The notes beneath the pieces were generated by a model. It made no database searches, was not told where the DNA came from, and saw only the letters and a program-made list of their open reading frames with translations. The translations under genes were made by a program, and so were the position numbers. A DNA stretch of 13,341 nt from Methylococcaceae bacterium UBA7658 (GTDB taxonomy: Bacteria; Pseudomonadota; Gammaproteobacteria; Methylococcales; Methylomonadaceae). Within the stretch, counting starts at the first letter, position 1. The number at the start of each line of letters is the position of its first letter. The stretch is from assembly GCA_002483425.1 (NCBI GenBank), contig DLHW01000017.1, positions 19,217 through 32,557 on the forward strand. Reading direction: 5' to 3'. This document shows positions 8,693-13,341 of this stretch, in pieces.

Positions 8693-9556
8693 GTGACTAA
8701 TCTAAAGACCATACGGCGCAATCCGAAACGTTTTGTCAAAGAGACTAAAGCGTGGATTAATACGAGTAGCGGCTTGCTACTTTACGTGCTCCCCGTTTTA
8801 TTGATATTGGCGACTGTCAAAGCGTTCGCGACCGGAAATTTACCCGGCATCCTTGTCAATGCGGGCGGTTATGCGGCATTCCTGTTAGCCGGTAAGCTCT
8901 TGCGTTTGGGGCTGCAGGCTGAAAACATTTACCGCGAAAGATTAGTGGCCCAAGCGCCCAAATGGCCGTTGAAAACGTCGGCGGCAATAATTACCGCCGC
9001 AACGACATTTATCGTTTCATTGCTAGGGGCGCAAAATAGTTTAGCCGTTTCGCTCGCTTTCGGCGGCGGCGCATTTTTAGGCATGCTGCTTTGTTACGGC
9101 TTGGATCCGCGTAAGCAAAAATCGATAGCCGGCACGCACGGTTTTTCAGTTGAAGAAATTAGTAAAATCATCGAAGGTGCTGGAAATATCATCTTAAATA
9201 TTGAAAATGCTAATAACCGTATTCGAAATCTTGAATTCAATACCCGGATCGACCGGATTTGCGATACCGCGAGAAACATTATCGACGAACTGGAAGCCAA
9301 TCCCAGTGCGATAAGGCGGACCAGAAAATTTTTGCTGATTTATCTTGACAGCACTAATAAGGTTACAACTGGCTACGCCAACACTCACCTTCAAGCCGAT
9401 ATTCCGGAATTGGAACAGAATTTCCGCAATGTGTTGGACAGCATAGAAGCCGAATTTAAGGCCCAGAAAGAAAAATTACTCCAAGAAGATCTGTTCGATT
9501 TAGACGTACAAATAGACGTATTGGCAAAACAATTGAAGCATGAAGGCGTTATTTAA
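8693..9556 (+). CDS. XpaC-family (5-bromo-4-chloroindolyl phosphate hydrolysis family) membrane protein
   Basis: GTG start at 8693 with a very strong Shine-Dalgarno, GAGGTGAT at 8683-8690, complementary to the 16S tail. The 287-residue product has two pairs of predicted transmembrane helices (about 26-44, 51-72, 95-112, 115-136) and then a cytosolic helical domain. The domain contains IRRTRKFLLIYLDSTNKV (207-224) followed by a tyrosine at 228, the segment I use to place it in the XpaC family, where RxxRKFLxYYLdtt...Y is typical. The family name reflects an old indirect phenotype; the molecular role is unknown. It usually sits beside telA, as here (27 bases apart), which suggests a membrane anchor or scaffold working with TelA. 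The C-terminal 90 residues are highly charged and likely coiled coil. Confidence 0.75.
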   Translation: MTNLKTIRRNPKRFVKETKAWINTSSGLLLYVLPVLLILATVKAFATGNLPGILVNAGGYAAFLLAGKLLRLGLQAENIYRERLVAQAPKWPLKTSAAIITAATTFIVSLLGAQNSLAVSLAFGGGAFLGMLLCYGLDPRKQKSIAGTHGFSVEEISKIIEGAGNIILNIENANNRIRNLEFNTRIDRICDTARNIIDELEANPSAIRRTRKFLLIYLDSTNKVTTGYANTHLQADIPELEQNFRNVLDSIEAEFKAQKEKLLQEDLFDLDVQIDVLAKQLKHEGVI

Positions 9557-9583
9557 TACCTTCTTACCAAAAGGGGAAAATGA

Positions 9584-10783
9584 ATGAGCGAAGCGCAATC
9601 TAACGATGCAGTAACCTCGGAAAACATCTCATCGGATGCCGTTATTCAACAAAAACAAAATGAAAACCCGATAACGGATGTAATGCCCGAATTAACAACG
9701 AACAAGGCCGTTCCCGCCGTTAACCAAGCCATGGTTAACGAAATAATGGCGGAAATTAACGTGGCGGACAGTAAAACGATCCTATTTTTCGGCAGCAAAG
9801 CCCAGGAGCAATTAACGACTATTTCCGACAAAATGCTCGAAGGTGTTAAAAATAAAGATTTGGGCGCAGCAGGGGAAGATTTGAACGCAATGGTCGCCGT
9901 GATCCGGGGCTTCGATATCGATGGACTCGATCCGAATCAAAAACCGGGGTTTTTCGATAAACTGCTCGGCAAAGCCAAACCGGTAGCCAAGTTCGTCCAA
10001 AAATACGAAGAAGTCCGCAAGCAGATTGACGGCATTACCGATCGGCTGGAAATTCATAAGAACACCTTACTGACTGACATTACCGCTTTGGACCGGCTGT
10101 ATACCGCCAATCTGGAGTATTTTCACGCCCTAGAAAGCTACATCAAGGCAGGCGATGAAAAGCTTAAAGAACTGGATGACCACACCATTCCGGAAAAAAC
10201 GAAAAAATCCGAAACATCCGATCAAGCAACGCTGGCGGCACAGGAGTTACGGGATCTTCGTTCTGTGCGAGACGACCTGGAGCGCCGCGTTCACGACCTG
10301 CGTCTGACCCGGCAAGTGGCGATGCAAGGTCTGCCCGGAATACGGCTGGTGCAGGAAAACGATAAAGGATTGGTCAACAAAATTAATTCGACCTTGGTGA
10401 ATACCGTCCCGCTCTGGCGTCAACAATTGGCGACGGCGGTGACGATTTTCCGTTCCTCGCAAGCGGCGGAAACCGTCAAGGCGGCAACCGACCTGACCAA
10501 CGACTTGCTCAAAAGCAACGCCGAAAACCTGAAAATCGCCAATGCCGAAACCCGCAAGCAACTGGAGCGCGGCGTGTTCGACATCGAAACCATCAAACAG
10601 GCGAATACGTTATTAATCCAAACTTTGGAAGAAAGCTTGCAAATTGCCGATCAGGGCAAACAGGCGCGGGCGCAAGCGGTCACCGAATTGCAAGCCTGCG
10701 AGACGGAACTCCGCAAAACCTTGGCTTCAGCCAAGGCAATGCAATCGGCGACTACATCTTCAACTCCGGCACAACCACAATAA
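9584..10783 (+). CDS. telA: TelA/KlaA-family toxic anion resistance protein
   Basis: ATG at 9584 with AAGGGG about eight bases upstream. The 399-residue protein is helical and without membrane segments. A low-complexity N-terminus (1-50) is followed by the TelA core (about 60-385). Features typical of the family are DIDGLDPNQKPGFFDKLLGK (111-130), KYEEVRKQIDGITDRLE (140-156), the LRxxRDDLERRVHDLRLTRQ segment (225-244) with QGLPGIRLVQ after it, and the Ala/Gln-rich helices to 385. In the family, TelA on plasmid RK2 contributes to tellurite resistance; chromosomal copies are widespread and associated with envelope or stress systems rather than tellurite alone. Its stop codon TAA overlaps the ribosome binding site of the next gene (TAAGGAG), indicating tight coupling. 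Confidence 0.88.
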   Translation: MSEAQSNDAVTSENISSDAVIQQKQNENPITDVMPELTTNKAVPAVNQAMVNEIMAEINVADSKTILFFGSKAQEQLTTISDKMLEGVKNKDLGAAGEDLNAMVAVIRGFDIDGLDPNQKPGFFDKLLGKAKPVAKFVQKYEEVRKQIDGITDRLEIHKNTLLTDITALDRLYTANLEYFHALESYIKAGDEKLKELDDHTIPEKTKKSETSDQATLAAQELRDLRSVRDDLERRVHDLRLTRQVAMQGLPGIRLVQENDKGLVNKINSTLVNTVPLWRQQLATAVTIFRSSQAAETVKAATDLTNDLLKSNAENLKIANAETRKQLERGVFDIETIKQANTLLIQTLEESLQIADQGKQARAQAVTELQACETELRKTLASAKAMQSATTSSTPAQPQ

Positions 10784-10793
10784 GGAGACCGAA

Positions 10794-11894
10794 ATGGGCT
10801 TATTTGACAAGATATTAGGCGAATTTGTCGATGTCATCGAATGGACCGATAGTTCCGCCGATACGATGGTGTACCGCTTCGAGCGTTACGGCAACGAAAT
10901 CAAATACGGCGCGATGTTGACCGTACGCGAATCGCAAGTAGCGATCTTGGTCAACGAAGGCCGCATCGCCGATGTTTACCAGCCCGGCCTGTACAAGCTG
11001 GAAACCAACAACATGCCGGTCATGACGACCTTGGAAAGCTGGCCGCACGGTTTCAACAGCCCGTTCAAGGCGGAAGTGTATTTCTTCAACATGCGGCGGT
11101 TTACCGATCTCAAATGGGGCACCAAAAATCCGGTCATGTTACGGGATAAAGAGTTCGGGCCTATCAGATTACGAGCTTTCGGCACCTACGCGGTCCGCAT
11201 CAAAGACCCGGAAGTATTCAGTAAAGAAATCGTCGGCACCAACGGTCATTTCAATACCAGCGACATCAGCGACCAGTTGCGCAACTTGATCACATCACGG
11301 TTCAGCACCATCATCGGCGAAGCCAACATTCCCGTATTGGATTTGGCGGGTAATTACGACGATCTCAGTAAATTCGTCAGCGAGCGCATAACGCCGGAAT
11401 TCCTGGAATACGGACTGGAAGTCGGCAATTTGCTGATCGAAAATATCTCCCTGCCGGAAGAAGTCGAACAAGCCTTGGATAAGCGCACCAGCATGGGCGT
11501 CATTGGCAACCTTAACGACTACACCCGCTACCAAGCTGCAGAAGCCATGACCGAGGCCGCTTCAAATCCTTGGGGCGGCGGCGCGGCGGCTGCGGGTATG
11601 GGTATGGGTATGGGTATGGGAATGGCGAACGAAATGAGCCGGACGTATGCCCAAGCCGGTACGAACCAAGCAACCCCGCCGCCGCTGCCGCAAGAACCGC
11701 CTATTTATGTTGCAATAAACGGCGAAAAGACCGGTCCGTTCGATTTAGCCACCGTCAAACAAAAAATCCAAAACGGCGAGATTGGCCGGGAAACCTTAAT
11801 CTGGCAGGAGCCGATGAGCGAATGGCAAGCGGCGGAAAAGGTCGAGAAATTCGCGGCGCTGTTCCCGCTTATGCCGCCGCCGATTCCAAATTAA
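10794..11894 (+). CDS. SPFH (band-7, YdjI-like) protein with C-terminal GYF_2 domain
   Basis: Start chosen at ATG 10794 with AAGGAG seven bases before it; the longer frame from 10644 only overlaps telA. The 366-residue protein opens with MGLFDKILGEFVDVIEW, as in YdjI-type SPFH proteins (annotated in databases as virion core protein-like). The SPFH domain covers about 25-230, with RESQVAILVNEGRIADVYQPG (45-65) and RAFGTYAVRIKDPEVF (127-142). A low-complexity linker at 256-300 contains five Gly-Met pairs, then a proline stretch (PPPLPQEPP). Residues 304-357 form a GYF_2 (DUF4339) domain: PIYVAINGEKTGPFDLATVK, then LIWQEPMSEWQAAEKV. Many relatives end in a zinc ribbon; here the GYF_2 domain takes that place and may bind proline-rich partners. 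No transmembrane helix, so membrane association would be peripheral. Last gene of the operon. Confidence 0.85.
   Translation: MGLFDKILGEFVDVIEWTDSSADTMVYRFERYGNEIKYGAMLTVRESQVAILVNEGRIADVYQPGLYKLETNNMPVMTTLESWPHGFNSPFKAEVYFFNMRRFTDLKWGTKNPVMLRDKEFGPIRLRAFGTYAVRIKDPEVFSKEIVGTNGHFNTSDISDQLRNLITSRFSTIIGEANIPVLDLAGNYDDLSKFVSERITPEFLEYGLEVGNLLIENISLPEEVEQALDKRTSMGVIGNLNDYTRYQAAEAMTEAASNPWGGGAAAAGMGMGMGMGMANEMSRTYAQAGTNQATPPPLPQEPPIYVAINGEKTGPFDLATVKQKIQNGEIGRETLIWQEPMSEWQAAEKVEKFAALFPLMPPPIPN
11595..11624 (+). repeat. In-frame hexanucleotide tandem repeat in the SPFH linker
   Basis: Four perfect copies of GGTATG (11595-11618) are followed by the variant GGAATG (11619-11624), encoding five Gly-Met pairs. 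Because the unit is six bases, changes in copy number keep the frame and alter only linker length. Confidence 0.9.
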
Positions 11895-11997
11895 TACCAT
11901 GTAGATACCATTATCATGGTGGCGGATGACCGGAGTTTGGCCGCACCCTTGGACGCAAAGCCTGTGACGTAGATAACAAAATCAACCGAATCAATAA

Positions 11998-12018
11998 GGT
12001 ACGCGATGCGTACCCTAC
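11998..12018 (-). repeat. REP-like element R1 (GTAG foot, 7-bp hairpin)
   Basis: On the minus strand GTAG (12018-12015) is followed by GGTACGC, a three-base loop and GCGTACC (12014-11998), a perfect 7-base stem. It lies about 100 bases after the SPFH gene and next to R2 in the same orientation. The GTAG foot plus hairpin is the layout recognised by REP-associated tyrosine transposases (TnpA-REP). Confidence 0.65.
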
Positions 12019-12021
12019 CGG

Positions 12022-12050
12022 GCTGGGTTTCGTACCTCAACCCAGCCTAC
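12022..12050 (-). repeat. REP-like element R2 (GTAG foot, 8-bp hairpin)
   Basis: On the minus strand GTAG (12050-12047) is followed by GCTGGGTT, the loop GAGGTACGA, and AACCCAGC: a perfect 8-base stem with a 9-base loop, 29 bases in all. It shares foot and loop exactly with R3 at 12609-12637. The stop codon of the small ORF at 12037-12273 lies inside it. Confidence 0.75.
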
Positions 12051-12273
12051 CGCCCTTGATATATTTGAATGTAAGTATTACTAATACTGGGTATATTACT
12101 ATACCTAACCCAAACTGCCCTCCCCATAATGAGGCTTTTGCAAAAATGCTTCCAATCACACTTCCAGAAAATAAATTAGAAAGTTTAATTAAAATATAGA
12201 TAACAAATGCGTAAACAATGAGCACAAAAATGCAAACAATGATAAATAAGGCTATATTTTTAAGAATATTCAT
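12037..12273 (-). CDS. Hypothetical small membrane protein (78 aa), possible immunity-type partner
   Basis: Minus-strand ORF starting at ATG 12273. Two strongly hydrophobic segments, about residues 7-32 (IALFIIVCIFVLIVYAFVIY and on) and 52-70 (GGQFGLGIVIYPVLVILTF), separated by a Ser/Gly/Lys-containing loop, predict a two-helix inner-membrane protein. The start is 12 bases after the stop of a start-less remnant on the same strand, the usual spacing of a toxin tail and its immunity gene; small multi-helix membrane proteins are common immunity proteins for membrane-acting toxins. That role is inference; I do not recognise the family. Only a weak AAAG serves as ribosome binding site. The last five codons and the TGA come from repeat R2 and its flank, so the natural C-terminus may have been replaced. 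Confidence 0.55.
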   Translation of the reverse strand: MNILKNIALFIIVCIFVLIVYAFVIYILIKLSNLFSGSVIGSIFAKASLWGGQFGLGIVIYPVLVILTFKYIKGGRLG

Positions 12274-12285
12274 AAATCTTTGATG

Positions 12286-12453
12286 CTATTTTTGCGGATT
12301 AAATGGAAATACAAAAGGATAACGCCACGGTGGAACACCGCATTGAGAAAAGCAAGTTTCATGATAACTATCAATTACTTCATTGGAAAGACAATCGTTT
12401 TTTGTGTATTCCGATCTTTTTTGATGTTGTTTACTGTCTTCCCTAACCAAGCA
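12286..12453 (-). pseudogene. Start-less C-terminal gene remnant A (55 codons)
   Basis: On the minus strand a frame without ATG, GTG or TTG near its left edge that could act as a plausible full start runs 55 codons to a TAG at 12288-12286. It looks coding: polar, mixed composition, with DSKQHQKRSEYTKNDCLSNE, then SYHETCFSQC, and a C-terminal aromatic/proline stretch GVPPWRYPFVFPFNPQK. Upstream in frame it enters the REP pair at 12455-12531 and meets a stop (TAA) between the two REPs. It is therefore either the 3' end of a gene cut by repeat insertion or a displaced C-terminal tip of a larger protein. An opposite-strand ORF over the same bases has basic, low-quality composition and is rejected. 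Toxin identity is not recognised. Confidence 0.5.
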
Positions 12454-12454
12454 C

Positions 12455-12476
12455 GTAGGGCGGGTCGAGACCCGCC
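12455..12476 (+). repeat. REP-like element R5, left half of an inverted pair
   Basis: GTAG (12455-12458) is followed by GGCGGGTC, GA, GACCCGCC, a perfect 8-base stem. Its exact reverse complement (R6) lies 33 bases to the right, so together they form a BIME-like unit. It starts two bases from the left end of coding remnant A. Confidence 0.8.
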
Positions 12477-12509
12477 TTACGGTTACCCACCGTCGTAGTT
12501 ACACCAAAA

Positions 12510-12531
12510 GGCGGGTCTCGACCCGCCCTAC
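12510..12531 (-). repeat. REP-like element R6, right half of an inverted pair
   Basis: Exact reverse complement of R5 over all 22 bases, foot on the right (CTAC 12528-12531). The 33-base spacer between R5 and R6 carries its own small ACGGT/ACCGT hairpin (12479-12493). The pair can also fold as one long stem of 22 bases. Confidence 0.8.
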
Positions 12532-12549
12532 AACCCGCCGTACGGTCGT
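12530..12549. repeat. 20-base dispersed repeat, copy 1
   Basis: ACAACCCGCCGTACGGTCGT overlaps the foot of R6 and occurs again twice in tandem at 13121-13160. With its left flank, 29 bases (12521-12549) are identical to 13112-13140. It contains the 8-base palindrome CCGTACGG. Confidence 0.85.
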
Positions 12550-12573
12550 TGTACGCATAATCCCGGGCATTAT

Positions 12574-12597
12574 GTAGCTTGGCGCGGGTTTGCCAAG
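12574..12597 (+). repeat. REP-like element R4 (GTAG foot, 6-bp hairpin)
   Basis: GTAG (12574-12577), CTTGGC, an 8-base loop, and GCCAAG (12592-12597). It faces R3 across 11 bases, giving a second inverted pair. It is preceded by a CATAAT/ATTATG hairpin around CCCGGG (12556-12574). Confidence 0.6.
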
Positions 12598-12608
12598 GCA
12601 ACGCGGAC

Positions 12609-12637
12609 GATGCGGTTCGTACCTCACCGCATCCTAC
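12609..12637 (-). repeat. REP-like element R3 (GTAG foot, 8-bp hairpin)
   Basis: On the minus strand GTAG (12637-12634), GATGCGGT, loop GAGGTACGA, ACCGCATC. Same 4+8+9+8 layout as R2 with identical foot and loop; three of eight stem positions differ and each is compensated on the other arm. The stop codon of the ORF at 12624-12863 lies inside it. Confidence 0.75.
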
Positions 12638-12863
12638 GGCTCTTAATATTTTCCTTTGAAAACGGATCAAGATTAGGAAATTTTAAAATAATTTTTCCCA
12701 TTGCCTCAGAATAAATGTCAAAAGAAATTCTGGCTAATACGTTACGAAATTCTTGGCGAAGATTCTCATCGTCTATTTCCTGGGAAACTATTTCAACCGA
12801 GTCAATAGCTTTGTGACAAACCAAAAGTTCATTAATTAATCTTTGAGCTAATTCTTTGTTCAT
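12624..12863 (-). CDS. Hypothetical small acidic helical protein (79 aa), possible immunity-type partner
   Basis: Minus-strand ORF with ATG at 12863, only six bases after the stop of remnant B, which suggests translational coupling (no separate Shine-Dalgarno is visible). The sequence is soluble and predicted mostly helical: MNKELAQRLINELLVCHKAI, then VSQEIDDENLRQEFRNVLAR, with an acidic middle. The size and position fit an immunity protein following a toxin tail, but I recognise no family and this is inference. The last codons (SRRMR, then TGA) come from repeat R3 and its flank, so the native end may be lost or the repeat may have landed just before the original stop. Confidence 0.55.
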   Translation of the reverse strand: MNKELAQRLINELLVCHKAIDSVEIVSQEIDDENLRQEFRNVLARISFDIYSEAMGKIILKFPNLDPFSKENIKSRRMR

Positions 12864-12869
12864 ATATTA

Positions 12870-13112
12870 TTAAAATAGTGACCGGTCTTGAAAAGGGCTG
12901 CAACCTTTTGCCTTCATACAAGCTGCGGAACACACAGCAATCCATTCACCCCAAGTCCCTCCTTTACCTGGATAGCTAGCAGTACACTTCTCAGTGCATT
13001 GCCTTCCTATCTTTTGACAATTTGGCCCATGCCCGTTGTCTTCTGGGGGGCATAAAGCATCATCGACAATATCGTCGGCAGCGTCTTCTCCGGCTTCTTC
13101 TGCATCATCATA
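12870..13112 (-). pseudogene. Start-less C-terminal gene remnant B (80 codons), Cys-rich
   Basis: A minus-strand frame opens at the edge of a half-REP (an in-frame TAG lies two codons upstream) and runs 80 codons to TAA at 12872-12870. There is no usable start codon near its beginning. It opens with a very acidic stretch (YDDAEEAGEDAADDIVDDAL, 1-20), then CPPEDNGHGPNCQ, and a Cys/Gly-rich domain with cysteines at about 21, 32, 39, 43, 61, 65 and 71, including GKGGTWGEWIAV (49-60). Composition is clearly protein-like, unlike the overlapping basic frame at 13007-13234. It is probably the tail of a longer, lost or displaced protein; such short Cys-rich tips before a small ORF are seen in polymorphic toxin loci. 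Family not recognised. Confidence 0.55.
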
Positions 13113-13122
13113 CCCGCCCTAC
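13112..13122 (-). repeat. Half REP element R7 at the edge of remnant B
   Basis: ACCCGCCCTAC is the right arm plus foot of R6. The left arm is missing and replaced directly by coding remnant B, so the break lies near the symmetry centre of the REP. Confidence 0.65.
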
Positions 13123-13160
13123 AACCCGCCGTACGGTCGTACAACCCGCCGTACGGTCGT
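13121..13160. repeat. Tandem 20-base repeat (two perfect copies)
   Basis: Two adjacent perfect copies of ACAACCCGCCGTACGGTCGT at 13121-13140 and 13141-13160; the same 20 bases occur singly at 12530-12549. Each copy carries CCGTACGG. Confidence 0.95.
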
Positions 13161-13341
13161 AAAGCAGGGTTCCCGTTGAGCGCACAGCGCGAACAAGGGC
13201 GTGGGGCGGGCAAGCCATGGAATGGTGGGCCCACCGCACCTATCCTGCCCCCTTTTTGAAAGGCAATGGGGCGGCGATTGGCAGCAAGACGGAGTTTTTC
13301 GGGAAATACCGGTGGATTTGCGGAGTCGCTAGGGTTTGCTA
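13161..13341. other. Repeat-like GC-rich end of window, no gene assigned
   Basis: Contains a perfect 12-base palindrome GGTGGGCCCACC (13224-13235). Several frames are open to the window edge because the sequence is GC-rich, but none has a convincing protein composition. It is probably intergenic repeat material, possibly next to the main gene of the minus-strand locus further right. Confidence 0.4.

Noticed and set aside
10644..10793. 50-codon N-terminal extension of the SPFH protein
   Set aside because: It overlaps telA in another frame, is Arg/Pro/Asn-rich, and ATG 10794 has a strong AAGGAG and the family N-terminus.
11941..11970. GGACGCAAAGCC at 11951-11962, identical to the core of GEMM-I (cyclic di-GMP) riboswitches
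   Set aside because: The preceding GGCAAACC...GAAA stem and the following second stem with the tetraloop receptor are missing, and no gene follows on the plus strand. Chance or a relic; a covariance-model search would settle it.
12280..12670. Plus ORF 12280-12498 and minus ORF 12443-12670
   Set aside because: The first is antisense to remnant A and has a basic, unstructured composition; the second is a translation through the REP pairs.
12037..13160. Chromosomal integron cassette array (small same-strand ORFs separated by palindromes)
   Set aside because: No attC core sites (GTTRRRY with matching RYYYAAC) were found at the palindromes; the GTAG-footed hairpins fit REP elements better, and the remnants lack starts.
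13007..13234. Minus-strand ORF of 75 codons (frame open to the window edge)
   Set aside because: Its frame crosses the tandem repeats and overlaps remnant B in another frame; composition is Pro/Arg/Gly-rich from GC-rich repeats.

Overview
The window looks like the chromosome of a gammaproteobacterium. The Uup ATPase is close to the enterobacterial/pseudomonad type, spacing and ribosome binding sites are ordinary bacterial, and base composition is moderate with AT-rich intergenic stretches. The repeat style of the right end (short GTAG-footed palindromes) resembles methanotroph-type gammaproteobacteria such as Methylococcales. That placement is an inference from style and has not been tested by a search.

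Layout, left to right. (1) 1-616 is AT-rich and has no recognisable gene. (2) 617-2772 is a two-gene operon: an AEC-family membrane transporter, then two bases later a CinA-family protein whose C-terminal nicotinamide-nucleotide amidase half has lost its catalytic motif. (3) 2871-4775 is uup, an ABC-F ATPase, with its own -10 element. (4) 4776-5730 is about 950 bases of AT-rich DNA without a gene; it holds a long near-perfect hairpin at 5331-5364. (5) 5731-8139 encodes a large secreted protein (signal peptide, propeller-like region, two fibronectin type III domains, two DUF11-like domains) and ends in a clear intrinsic terminator. (6) 8517-11894 is a tight same-strand operon: a 45-residue one-helix membrane peptide, an XpaC-family membrane protein, a TelA-family coiled-coil protein, and a cytosolic SPFH (band-7, YdjI-like) protein with a C-terminal GYF_2 domain. 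XpaC, TelA and SPFH partners are known to occur together in bacteria and are linked to envelope or toxic-anion stress; the exact function is unresolved.

(7) 11895-13341 is accessory DNA. On the minus strand it carries two similar modules. Each has a reading frame that enters from a repeat without a start codon (a C-terminal remnant, Cys-containing), followed 6-12 bases later by a small complete ORF. This is the arrangement expected of displaced toxin-tail/immunity cassettes of polymorphic toxin loci, though neither family is recognised here. The modules are bounded by a set of REP-like elements, each with a GTAG foot and a hairpin. Two of these (12022-12050 and 12609-12637) share the foot and a 9-base loop but differ at three stem positions, all three compensated. 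Others form inverted pairs like BIMEs. The right end holds a half-REP, a tandem 20-base repeat and a 12-base palindrome.

The most interesting regions are the repeat-bounded double module at the right end and the XpaC-TelA-SPFH/GYF operon with its small leading membrane peptide.
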